From: Paratissierella sp033809995
Lineage (GTDB): Bacteria; Bacillota; Clostridia; Tissierellales; Tissierellaceae
DNA length: 64,000 nucleotides
Assembly (NCBI GenBank): GCA_033809995.1
Contig: JAPXKQ010000004.1
Coordinates: 1 to 64,000 of the forward strand
Direction of reading: 5' to 3'
Below the pieces are notes generated by a model that did no database searches, was not told where the DNA came from, and saw only the letters and a list, made by a program, of their open reading frames with translations. Made by a program: the position numbers and the translations under genes. Of the stretch, positions 24,937 to 32,390 are shown piece by piece. Positions within the stretch are counted from its first letter, which is position 1. Each line of letters starts with the position of its first letter.

Positions 24937-27279
24937 ATGGTAAAACCTAATATAGGAGTTGATACTATTAGAAAAGAGGCATGGGATAAGGTTACAGGGG
25001 CTGCCAAATATAATGCAGATTTTATTACACCTGATACTTTGTATGCATGTATGCTTACATCTCCATATGCTCATGCCCAAATAAAAAGAATCGATACTTC
25101 TAAAGCATTAAAATCTGAAGGGGTTCATGCAGTTATTACTGGGAATGATGCTCCATATTTGACAGGCTCAATGATTCATGATAGGCCACCTATAGCTAGG
25201 GATAAGGTTAGATATTTTGGCGAGCCTGTAGCTGTAGTAATTGCAAATTGTGAAGATGAAGCAATGAAAGGAGTAAGCCTTATAGACGTAGAATATGAAA
25301 AATTACCTATAGTAAATAAAATCAAGGATGCTATCAAGGATAATGCTACATTGGTTCATGAAGATTTGGGTAGATATACCTATCCTGCTACTGATATCTA
25401 TCCTAAGGCAGATACCAATATAATGGACCATGTTAAGATCAGAAAAGGAAATATGGAATTGGGATGGAGTGAGTCAGATATAGTAGTGGAATCAAGATTT
25501 TTTCTTCCGCAGTCTGATCATATAGCCATGGAAACCAGAAATTCATCAGCACAAATTATGCCAAATGGAACAGTAATTATTCACACATCAACTCAAGGCC
25601 CATTTGCAGTAAAGGAAGAATTAAGTCACGTATTTAAAATACCCGAAGGGAAAGTAATTGTCAAAACCCCTCTAGTTGGAGGTGCATTTGGTGGAAAGGC
25701 TACAATTCAGTTGGAATATATTGCTTACCTTGCATCATTAGCTGTGGGTGGAAGAAAGGTCATATTAAGAAACACAAGGGAAGAAGATATAATGTCATCT
25801 CCTGGTAAGCTAGCTGTCGAAGCACAAGTAAAAATAGGTGCTACTTATGATGGTAAGATTAAAGCATTGGAATGCATCTACTATGTAGATTGCGGTGCCT
25901 ATGCTGACACGGGTCCTAGAATGGCAAAATCTATGGCAGTTGACTGTTCTGGACCATATAATATTGAAAATATCCACTGTGATTCTTATAGTATATATAC
26001 CAATCATGGATATACCACCTCATTCAGAGGATTTGGTCATACTGCTAGTACTTTTTGCATAGAAAGGATTTTAGATAAATTAGCTAAAAAGTTATCCATT
26101 GATACTGCTGAAATAAGAAGGATAAATGCAATAAAAGAAAATGATTTATCTCCTACTCAAGATAAAATAACTTTATCTAATACAGGGGATTTAAATGCAT
26201 GTATAGATAAAGTCAAGAAATTGATCAATTGGGAAGAGGGGACCCTTATAAAAAATGAGGATGGGATGATAAAGGCAAAGGGGATAGCTTGCTTATGGAA
26301 AACCTCCAATTCTCCTACAAATGCTACATCTGGAGCTATTATTACAATAAACACAGATGGGAGCCTAAACCTAAATTTTGGTGCTACTGAAATCGGTCCT
26401 GGTATGAAAACGACTATGGCAATGATATTGGCTGAAAAGATGAAAATGGACGTTGATAAAATACATGTGTTTATGGATGTTGATACACAGGTAAGTCCAA
26501 AGCATTGGAAGACTGTAGCAAGTATGACTACATTTATGATTGGCAATGCAGTAGTGAAAGCTGCTGACGATATGATAAAACAGATAAAACAAGTGGGAGC
26601 TATTGCTCTTAGATGTCAACCAGATGATTTGGAAGTAGGTAATGAAATGGTTTATCTAAAGGACAATCCAAGTGTATTTATTTTCTTTAAGGATATAAAT
26701 CATGGATATAAATATGGAAATGGTAATGCAATCTGGGGAGAACTTATTGCAAAGGGTAATTTTATCATGAGACATTTAACACCACTAGATTCTGAAACTG
26801 GCAAAGGCAAATCAGGTATGTCATGGACTGTGGGAGCACAGGCTGTAGAAATAGAATATGATCCTAGGATGCATACCTATAGGTTAATGAAAGCTGCGAC
26901 AGTAATGGATGTTGGTAAGGTCATCAATCCCAAAACTTCTAGAGGTCTTATAATGGGCGGTATGAGCATGGGATTTGGTTTAGCAACTAGAGAAGAATTT
27001 ATACATGATGCTGATGGTATACTACAAACCACATCCCTTAGAACATATAAAGTTATGCGATTTGGAGAACAACCTAAATATATAGTAGATTTTGTAGAGA
27101 CTCCACAAATAGATGCTCCATTTGGTGCTAGAGGTTTAGCAGAACATGGAATATTAGGTATACCGGCTGCCTTCGCAAATGCTATGTCTTTAGCAACTGG
27201 AGTAGAGTTTGATAATATACCAATACTGCCAGAAACAATATGGAAAAAGAAGAAGGGGGAAAAACATGATACCTTTTGA
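24937..27279 (+). CDS. Xanthine dehydrogenase-family molybdenum-binding subunit
   Basis: 780-residue large subunit of a molybdenum hydroxylase. Family landmarks: GVDTIRKEAWDKVTGAAKYNAD at the N-terminus, PLVGGAFGGKAT (Moco loop) near 250, SFRGFGH near 365, EIGPGMKTT near 485, and GARGLAEHG near 740, where the Glu is the conserved catalytic base. FAD and Fe-S subunits follow. The substrate may be a purine, nicotinate or another N-heterocycle; residues alone do not tell. No Moco insertion or selenium-maturation genes are nearby. AAAGGAGAG precedes the ATG. Confidence 0.9.
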   Translation: MVKPNIGVDTIRKEAWDKVTGAAKYNADFITPDTLYACMLTSPYAHAQIKRIDTSKALKSEGVHAVITGNDAPYLTGSMIHDRPPIARDKVRYFGEPVAVVIANCEDEAMKGVSLIDVEYEKLPIVNKIKDAIKDNATLVHEDLGRYTYPATDIYPKADTNIMDHVKIRKGNMELGWSESDIVVESRFFLPQSDHIAMETRNSSAQIMPNGTVIIHTSTQGPFAVKEELSHVFKIPEGKVIVKTPLVGGAFGGKATIQLEYIAYLASLAVGGRKVILRNTREEDIMSSPGKLAVEAQVKIGATYDGKIKALECIYYVDCGAYADTGPRMAKSMAVDCSGPYNIENIHCDSYSIYTNHGYTTSFRGFGHTASTFCIERILDKLAKKLSIDTAEIRRINAIKENDLSPTQDKITLSNTGDLNACIDKVKKLINWEEGTLIKNEDGMIKAKGIACLWKTSNSPTNATSGAIITINTDGSLNLNFGATEIGPGMKTTMAMILAEKMKMDVDKIHVFMDVDTQVSPKHWKTVASMTTFMIGNAVVKAADDMIKQIKQVGAIALRCQPDDLEVGNEMVYLKDNPSVFIFFKDINHGYKYGNGNAIWGELIAKGNFIMRHLTPLDSETGKGKSGMSWTVGAQAVEIEYDPRMHTYRLMKAATVMDVGKVINPKTSRGLIMGGMSMGFGLATREEFIHDADGILQTTSLRTYKVMRFGEQPKYIVDFVETPQIDAPFGARGLAEHGILGIPAAFANAMSLATGVEFDNIPILPETIWKKKKGEKHDTF

Positions 27280-28102
27280 TTTTGAATATTATAAACCAGA
27301 TACAGTTGAAGAAGCTGTTAATCTTTATGATAGTTTATCTAAAAAAAATAAAAAAGTTATTTATTATGGCGGTGGCACTGAATTTATCAGTATGGCTAGA
27401 AGATATAATAGATACGCTGATGCCGTTATAGATATAAAGGGGATTCCAGAATGTAATGAATTTGATTTCAATGGAAATGAACTCAATATTGGTTCTGCTA
27501 TGACATTAACCAAAATAGCAAATATGAATAAGTTTCCACTTTTGAGTCTGGCAGTAAAAAGGATTGCTGATCATACAATACAGGATAAGATTACCCTTGG
27601 GGGAAATATAGTAGGTACCATAATATATAAGGAGTCCTTATTACCATTACTTGTATCAAATAGTGATATTGTTTTAGAAAATAAATCTGGTAGGCGAATT
27701 GTACCTATTAATAGTATTTTTGATAAAAAATTATTACTTGAAGAAGGGGAAATGGTAGTTAAAGTAATGACAAAAAAGAAATATGTTGATTATCCATATC
27801 AGCATGTTAAACGAACTAAAAATGATAGAATTGATTACCCTTTATTATCTGTAGTTGCATTGAAGGATAATGGAAAGATTAATACAGCCATCAGTGGATT
27901 ATGTGATTATCCATTTAGATCAAAAAAAATAGAAAATATATTAAATGATAAAGAATTAGAAAAAGATAAAAAAATTGATAATATAATGCAAAATATTCCT
28001 GGCGAAATATTACATGATGTAGGCGGTAGTTCTGAATATAGAAAATTTATGCTAGGGGCCATCATAAGCGAGATAATAGATAGCTTTGAGGAGGATGAGT
28101 AG
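27266..28102 (+). CDS. Molybdenum hydroxylase FAD-binding subunit
   Basis: 278-residue medium subunit of the xanthine dehydrogenase family. It has the FAD motifs YYGGGTEFISMAR near 35 and DKITLGGNIVGT near 110, followed by the CO-dehydrogenase flavoprotein C-terminal domain. The start is taken at ATG 27266, which has AGAAGGGGG just upstream and begins with the family sequence MIPFDFEYYKPDTVEEA. It overlaps the large-subunit gene by 14 bases. The upstream in-frame ATG at 27209 lies deep in that gene and is less likely. Confidence 0.9.
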   Translation: MIPFDFEYYKPDTVEEAVNLYDSLSKKNKKVIYYGGGTEFISMARRYNRYADAVIDIKGIPECNEFDFNGNELNIGSAMTLTKIANMNKFPLLSLAVKRIADHTIQDKITLGGNIVGTIIYKESLLPLLVSNSDIVLENKSGRRIVPINSIFDKKLLLEEGEMVVKVMTKKKYVDYPYQHVKRTKNDRIDYPLLSVVALKDNGKINTAISGLCDYPFRSKKIENILNDKELEKDKKIDNIMQNIPGEILHDVGGSSEYRKFMLGAIISEIIDSFEEDE

Positions 28103-28591
28103 ATGCTTAAGATTCTAGATAGTACTGTAATTACTTTAAATGTAAATGGTGAAGATAGAAAAGTTCCAGTAAAGCCATCAGATTTATTGATGTTTACATT
28201 AAGAAATGAACTGGGGCTTACAGGTGCAAAACCAGGGTGTGAGAATGGAGATTGTGGTGCATGTACTGTCCTTATTGATGATTGGCCAGTGAAATCTTGC
28301 TTAATGCTTACAGTAGAAGCTATAGGAAAGAAAATTTTAACAGTTGAAGGATTAAAAAATGCTCCAATTCAGAAGGCATTTGTAGAAAACTGGGGTTTTC
28401 AATGCGGTTATTGTACTTCTGGATTTTTAATGGTTTGTCATTCTCTTTCTAAAATCCATCCTGATGCAGATGATTCCACTATAGAGGATTGGTTGCAATC
28501 AAATATTTGCAGATGTACTGGATATCAAGAAATAGAACATGCAGTAAAATCCATATTAAAAGAAAACACTGAATCCATTTACGTCGATTAA
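28103..28591 (+). CDS. Molybdenum hydroxylase [2Fe-2S] subunit
   Basis: 162-residue small subunit with two [2Fe-2S] clusters. The N-terminal plant-type ferredoxin site is GCENGDCGACTVLIDDWPVKSC, spread over about 47-70. The C-terminal helical cluster is CGYCTSGF near 110 and CRCTGYQEI near 145. Its ATG immediately follows the FAD-subunit stop, and GAGGAGGATG spans the junction. Together the three genes encode a complete electron path Mo, 2Fe-2S, 2Fe-2S, FAD. Gene order (Mo, FAD, FeS) is a known variant. Confidence 0.93.
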   Translation: MLKILDSTVITLNVNGEDRKVPVKPSDLLMFTLRNELGLTGAKPGCENGDCGACTVLIDDWPVKSCLMLTVEAIGKKILTVEGLKNAPIQKAFVENWGFQCGYCTSGFLMVCHSLSKIHPDADDSTIEDWLQSNICRCTGYQEIEHAVKSILKENTESIYVD

Positions 28592-28722
28592 AATTATAAA
28601 TACAGGGTTACCATATTATATACTATTTATTGCTAATTGGATAAAGTTTTTGTATTAGACAATTTGTGCCAAAAATGATATTATATTAATAATAAGTATA
28701 ATATTAACGGGAGAATAGAGAT

Positions 28723-29343
28723 ATGTATGAAAATGCAACCACGCCTATGTTTCAAAAAATAGCATTAGATATAGCTAATGCTATATATAAGGGAGAGTTT
28801 AAAGAAGGAGAAAAGCTACATGGTCGCTCTACTCTTGCAGGTAGATATAATGTATCACCAGAGACTATTAGAAGAGCAATCAAGATACTTGAAGATGTTG
28901 ATGTCGTTGTATCTGAAAGGGGCAGTGGGATTACTGTATTGTCAAAGGATAAAGCCTTTAGATACATTAATAAGTTTAAAAACATCGAAAGTGTAGCATC
29001 TTATAAATCAATCCTAGCAAATCAGATTTTACGTAAAAATGAACTCGAAAATGATATTGTAGGCACAATAAATAAAATAATAGATTATACAAGTAGATTA
29101 AGCAACATAAATCCAATAACACCATTTGAAATAGAAATACCTAAAAATAGTAAACTTATTGGGAAATCAATATCTGAGGTGAAATTTTGGCAACATACTG
29201 GTGCAACAATAGTAGGTATAAAAAGTAAAGAGGAATTAATATTATCACCAGGTCCATATTTTACCTTTGAGGCAGGGGATATATTGTTGGTAATAGGCGA
29301 GGATAAAGTTTATAATGCTGTTAAATTATTTTTAGAAGATTAG
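28723..29343 (+). CDS. GntR-type regulator with RCK_C (TrkA-C) sensor domain
   Basis: 206 residues. An N-terminal GntR winged helix (about 1-75: FQKIALDIANAI, LHGRSTLAGRYNVSPETIRRAI, VVSERGSGI) and a linker helix are followed by a C-terminal RCK_C domain (about 135-206: FEIEIPKNSKLIGKSISEVKF, GPYFTFEAGDILLVIGE). This architecture is that of BusR, whose RCK_C domain binds cyclic di-AMP to control osmolyte uptake; other members are uncharacterised. Here the neighbour is the molybdenum hydroxylase, not a transporter, so the target is unknown. It has its own leader and terminator. Confidence 0.88.
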   Translation: MYENATTPMFQKIALDIANAIYKGEFKEGEKLHGRSTLAGRYNVSPETIRRAIKILEDVDVVVSERGSGITVLSKDKAFRYINKFKNIESVASYKSILANQILRKNELENDIVGTINKIIDYTSRLSNINPITPFEIEIPKNSKLIGKSISEVKFWQHTGATIVGIKSKEELILSPGPYFTFEAGDILLVIGEDKVYNAVKLFLED

Positions 29344-29348
29344 ATTTT

Positions 29349-29374
29349 AACCTGTTCAAAGGAGCAGGTTTTTC
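29349..29374 (+). terminator. Rho-independent terminator
   Basis: AACCTGTTC (29349-29357) pairs with GAGCAGGTT (29362-29370) with one G-U pair, followed by TTTCC. It lies just after the GntR-RCK_C gene. Confidence 0.8.
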
Positions 29375-29383
29375 CTTATGGAC

Positions 29384-29404
29384 AATTGATAATAATTATC
29401 AATT
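29384..29404. promoter_or_regulatory. PerR/Fur-type operator before the selenoperoxiredoxin gene
   Basis: AATTGATAAT-A-ATTATCAATT is a perfect 10-1-10 palindrome containing the 7-1-7 core TGATAATAATTATCA (29387-29401). It lies 70 bases before the peroxiredoxin start. A TATAAA at 29430-29435 could be the -10 of that gene. Position and sequence fit repression by PerR or Fur; the specific regulator is inferred from the peroxide-defence target. Confidence 0.75.
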
Positions 29405-29473
29405 ACTGTTTATTTTTAAAATAATTGGTTATAAATATTAGTGTGTACTAATGAAAAAATATGGAGGTTATAT

Positions 29474-29995
29474 ATGGAAAGATTAGTTGGAAGAAAAGCA
29501 CCAAATTTTAGGATGAATACATGTGATGGAGATGGAAGCAACTTCGGTCATGTTTCATTGGAAGATTATAGAGGTAAATGGCTTGTAATGTTCTTTTATC
29601 CATTGGATTTTACCCTTGTCTGACCGACAGAGCTTACTGGGTTCAGTAATAGATCAGATGAATTTAAAAGTTTAAATGCAGAGCTATTATCTATAAGTGT
29701 AGATAGTGAACACTCCCATAAGGCATGGATCAACTCCAGCTTAGGAAAGCTTAATTTTCCAATGGCGGCAGATATGACCAAAAATGTTTCTAGGGATTAT
29801 GGTGTATTAGTTGAAGAAGATGGTATTGCTTTAAGAGGATTATTTATCATTGATCCTGAAGGTATAATAAGGTATTCAGTTGTCCATGACTTAAATGTTG
29901 GTAGAAGTGTAGATGAAACATTAAGAGTACTGAAGGCTTTACAAACTGGAGGATTATGTCCGATAGATTGGAAAGAAGGAGAAAGTTTATTGTAA
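29474..29995 (+). CDS. Selenocysteine peroxiredoxin (PrxU/AhpC type, in-frame UGA)
   Basis: 173 residues when the TGA at 29621-29623 is read as selenocysteine (residue 50). The frame continues uninterrupted to TAA at 29995 and is a full-length typical 2-Cys peroxiredoxin: FYPLDFTLV-U-PTELTGF is the peroxidatic site with Sec in place of Cys, and QTGGLCPIDW near 162 is the resolving Cys. A hairpin directly after UGA fits a bacterial SECIS. The start is ATG 29474 with ATGGAGG at 29461-29467; the ATG at 29441 lacks a good site. Conventional calling would split this gene in two. It reduces peroxides through thioredoxin-like donors. Peroxiredoxins of this kind (PrxU) are known from Eubacterium acidaminophilum. 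Confidence 0.93.
29634..29649 (+). promoter_or_regulatory. SECIS-like hairpin of the peroxiredoxin mRNA
   Basis: TTACTG (29634-29639), loop GGTT (29640-29643), CAGTAA (29644-29649): a perfect 6-bp stem beginning 10 bases after the UGA. Bacterial SECIS elements sit just 3' of the codon and have an exposed GU in the apical loop, as here. It overlaps coding sequence, as expected for bacteria. Confidence 0.7.
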
Positions 29996-29998
29996 TAG

Positions 29999-30023
29999 GG
30001 GAGGGTTTCAACGCCCTCCTTTT
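29999..30023 (+). terminator. Rho-independent terminator of the selenoperoxiredoxin gene
   Basis: GGAGGG (30000-30005) pairs with CCCTCC (30014-30019) around TTTCAACG, followed by TTTT. It lies right after the TAA at 29993-29995, which supports the gene ending there rather than at the UGA. Confidence 0.85.
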
Positions 30024-30061
30024 CATATGTCATCTAGACCGTAGTATAAGAATCTGTGCTT

Positions 30062-30307
30062 CTAAATAAAACTCATATATCTTTTTGAAATTGTAGTTTG
30101 CCATTGATCTGGTCCATCTACTACATTCTCCCATTCAATATGATTTATCATTTGAGTATTATTTATTTCTTCCAGTAATGGAGTAGGATCATAATCATTT
30201 ATCAAAATCATTTTTTCTCCCACATCCAATGAATTAAAGGCATCTAATAAAGCTTTATTCTTTTCTTCATGTTCATGACTTGTTATATCTAATTTTTTCA
30301 AGGTCAT
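30062..30307 (-). CDS. DUF2249-family small protein
   Basis: 81 residues (MTLKKLDITSHEH onward). It shows the family pattern: LDIT...K..LLDAFNSLDVGEKMILINDYDPTPL then IEWENVVDGPDQWQTTI. DUF2249 proteins are small TusA-like alpha/beta proteins of unknown role, often near redox or nitrogen-oxide genes. The start at 30307 is chosen because AAGGAGG lies 6 bases upstream; the in-frame ATG at 30343 has none. It is convergent with the selenoperoxiredoxin gene. Confidence 0.78.
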   Translation of the reverse strand: MTLKKLDITSHEHEEKNKALLDAFNSLDVGEKMILINDYDPTPLLEEINNTQMINHIEWENVVDGPDQWQTTISKRYMSFI

Positions 30308-30507
30308 AAAATCCTCCTTAGGTTTTAGATATATTATTTCCATATATTTAAAAAAGTAAGATGCCTTAAAAAGGGTCCTATGGATATTTAATCATATAAA
30401 ATGGAATCTTTCCTATGAATTAAAATAAAAGGAAATTTATATTCTGATATAAAAATAAATTTCGTAAACAATATATATGAAAACAATATAAAAGGAGAGA
30501 TAAGAAA

Positions 30508-30717
30508 ATGACAGTTGTTAACAAATTAGAAACTGCCTTAGCAAGTGCTAAAGGTTTAGCAGGAGACTTAAAGGGATTTTCATTAGATACTGATAATCAA
30601 GAAGCTAAGCAAATGTTCAGTATGTTATCTACAAATGCTGATAATATGGCAAATATGATAGAAAGTAGAATAAATTATTTAAAAAACGAAGAACCTCAAT
30701 ATAATCAAGAATCGTAA
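30508..30717 (+). CDS. DUF1657-family protein
   Basis: 69 residues starting MTVVNKLETALASAKGLAGDL and ending in the family signature NEEPQYNQES. It is mostly helical, with an N-terminal helix and conserved KLE/EEPQY ends. DUF1657 proteins occur in spore-forming Firmicutes, commonly beside SpoVA-type genes; their function is unknown. It has a strong AAAGGAGAG site and a near-perfect terminator, so it is a monocistronic unit, possibly spore-related by family distribution. Confidence 0.82.
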   Translation: MTVVNKLETALASAKGLAGDLKGFSLDTDNQEAKQMFSMLSTNADNMANMIESRINYLKNEEPQYNQES

Positions 30718-30720
30718 ATT

Positions 30721-30759
30721 AAAAAGAACGTTTATGTTAAATTCATAAACGTTCTTTTT
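30721..30759. terminator. Rho-independent terminator, long perfect stem
   Basis: AAAAAGAACGTTTATG (30721-30736) and CATAAACGTTCTTTTT (30744-30759) form a perfect 16-bp stem around TTAAATT. It follows the DUF1657 stop by 3 bases. Confidence 0.93.
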
Positions 30760-30833
30760 AGTGTGCAAAAATGGTTAATTTAGATATAATATGGATATAA
30801 ATTGATTAATGATATATTAAGGAGTGGGTATTA

Positions 30834-31214
30834 ATGAATTACAAAATGTTGCATACCTGTATTAGAGTAATGGATTTAGAAAAGTCTCTGAAATTTTACA
30901 AAGAAGCATTAGGATTAAAAGAAACTAGAAGAAAAGATTTCCCAGAGGATGAATTCACATTAGTTTTTTTAAGCGATGATTCAGGAAATTATGAAATAGA
31001 ACTAACATACAATTATAATCCTGAAAAGCCATATGAAATAGGCAATGGATTTAGCCATATTGCAGTTTCTGTAGAAGATTTAGAAGCTTCTAGGGATAGA
31101 CATATGGAAATGGGTTATGAAGTAACTGAACTTATAGGATTACCAGGTGAAAAACCAAGATTTTATTTTGTTACAGATCCAGATGGATATGATGTTGAAA
31201 TTATAAGAGGATAA
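30834..31214 (+). CDS. gloA: Glyoxalase I (lactoylglutathione lyase-like)
   Basis: 126-residue VOC-fold protein. All four metal ligands of bacterial GloA are visible: H7 (MLHTCIRV), E56 (YEIELTYN), H75 (GNGFSHIAV) and E122 (DGYDVEII). It converts methylglyoxal-thiol hemithioacetals to lactoyl thioesters. Clostridia usually lack glutathione, so the thiol partner may differ. AAGGAGTGGG precedes the ATG. It is followed by ogt after 35 bases and the selenoglutaredoxin gene, a small detoxification and repair run. Confidence 0.9.
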   Translation: MNYKMLHTCIRVMDLEKSLKFYKEALGLKETRRKDFPEDEFTLVFLSDDSGNYEIELTYNYNPEKPYEIGNGFSHIAVSVEDLEASRDRHMEMGYEVTELIGLPGEKPRFYFVTDPDGYDVEIIRG

Positions 31215-31249
31215 TATATTTAGTTAATGTTTATTTGGGAGGTGGCTGT

Positions 31250-31717
31250 GTGTATAATGCTTTTTATTATGAAACTGACTTAGGTAAAATTGGAATTGCT
31301 GAAAATGGACATGCTATAACTCATATTTATTATGGAGAAATTGATTTAGAAAATTTAAATTTTGTAGAAACACCCCTCATAAAGAAGACTTATGAAGAAT
31401 TGTGTGAATATCTAGAAGGAAAAAGAAAGGAATTTGATATCCCATTAGAATTAAACGGGACAGAATTTCAGAAAAAGGTGTGGAATGCCTTAAGAGAGAT
31501 ACCTTATGGGAAAACATGTAGTTATAAAGAAATAGCTGAAAAAATTGGCAACCCAAAAGCTTGTAGGGCTGTGGGATTAGCAAACAATAAAAACCCTATA
31601 TCAATTATCATACCTTGTCACCGAGTTATTGGAGCCAATGGAAAATTAGTAGGCTATGGTGGAGGTTTAGATATAAAAGAAAAGCTACTAGAATTAGAAA
31701 AAAGACAGGGTGTCTGA
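31250..31717 (+). CDS. ogt: Methylated-DNA-protein-cysteine methyltransferase
   Basis: 155-residue O6-alkylguanine-DNA alkyltransferase. The suicidal Cys is in IIIPCHRVIG. The helix-turn-helix segment GTEFQKKVWNALREIPYGKT and YKEIAEKIGNPKACRAVG are classic. The start is GTG at 31250 with GGGAGGTGG just before it; the TTG at 31235 would place the ribosome-binding site inside the gene. It repairs O6-methylguanine by direct transfer. It lies between gloA and the selenoglutaredoxin gene. Confidence 0.93.
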   Translation: MYNAFYYETDLGKIGIAENGHAITHIYYGEIDLENLNFVETPLIKKTYEELCEYLEGKRKEFDIPLELNGTEFQKKVWNALREIPYGKTCSYKEIAEKIGNPKACRAVGLANNKNPISIIIPCHRVIGANGKLVGYGGGLDIKEKLLELEKRQGV

Positions 31718-31732
31718 TAGGAGGAGATGGAT

Positions 31733-31990
31733 TTGAAGAAAATTATTGTATTTGGAAGTAAGTTTTGACCAGATTGTGAACCAGCGAAAGAGTTTCTTTC
31801 CAGGAATAATATAAAATACTTATATCTAGACATTTCAGAGGGAATGTTAAATCTAAAAAGATTTTTGAAATATAGAGATAATTGTGAAGAATTTAAAGAG
31901 ATTAGAGAATCGGGTAGAGTTGGTCTACCTTGTATAGTTGTAAATGATGGTGAGCAAATCTTATTTGATTATAATGAGTTGGAAATATAG
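31733..31990 (+). CDS. Glutaredoxin-like selenoprotein (UxxC, in-frame UGA)
   Basis: 85 residues when TGA at 31766-31768 is read as selenocysteine (residue 12). The sequence MKKIIVFGSKF-U-PDCEPAKEF has a UxxC redox motif where COG4545 glutaredoxin-related proteins have CPDC. Further matches are YLYLDISEGMLNLKRFLK and SGRVGLPCIVVNDGE, the cis-Pro-like region. The start is TTG 31733 after AGGAGGAG at 31719-31726; the ATG at 31727 overlaps that site. It is 15 bases behind ogt. Without recoding it would be a meaningless 11-residue peptide, so it is easily missed. Confidence 0.88.
31786..31800 (+). promoter_or_regulatory. SECIS-like hairpin of the glutaredoxin-like selenoprotein
   Basis: GAAAG (31786-31790), loop AGTTT, CTTTC (31796-31800): a 5-bp stem starting 17 bases after the UGA, with GU in the apical loop. 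The short stem makes this weaker than the peroxiredoxin hairpin. Confidence 0.5.
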
Positions 31991-32390
31991 AATATAAAGT
32001 GCAAGCTTGCAAAATAATAGCATAATATATTTTTAATAAATAATAGGAACTACTTGATACTAATAATGTATTTATGGAATTAGTTTTCAAAATGAAAAGA
32101 ATGGGGATAATATACAAACAAAAGATGAATTAGAAATATAGTAATTTATGTAAGGGGCTAATTTAGCTCCTTTCTTGTTATACAGGAAGTTTTAATCTTT
32201 TAATAGTAAATTATCTATGCTAATGGGTATAATAATAATAATAATAATAATATAAAAAAAGCATCTAAAGATGCGTTAAGGTAGCTTTTCTTGAAACTCA
32301 CTAAGGTCAAAATAGTCCCATAAATTAAATTATCAGAATTGTAGGTCTTTCCTATTCGTTATAAGAAAAAAGATGAAAGGAAGTGATGCC
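31991..32390. other. AT-rich 400-base spacer without a gene
   Basis: It holds a terminator at 32152-32179, a run of eight ATA/AAT units at about 32229-32252, and a small GCATCT-AA-AGATGC hairpin at 32261-32274. No ORF above 20 codons with a ribosome-binding site, and no recognisable gene remnant, was seen. It ends in AAAGGAAGTG ahead of the YyaL-like start. Confidence 0.6.
32152..32179 (+). terminator. Rho-independent terminator
   Basis: AAGGGGCTA (32152-32160), loop ATT, TAGCTCCTT (32164-32172), then TCTTGTT. It is the first terminator downstream of gloA-ogt-selenoglutaredoxin, about 160 bases past the last stop. Confidence 0.75.

Noticed and set aside
29441..29623. Reading the peroxiredoxin locus as a truncated 60-residue gene plus a 77-residue gene
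   Set aside because: The two parts are in the same frame, separated by one TGA at the peroxidatic residue, and together give a complete family-length protein with a following hairpin.
32229..32252. ATA/AAT trinucleotide run as a functional repeat
   Set aside because: A short microsatellite in an AT-rich spacer; nothing around it suggests a function beyond slippage.
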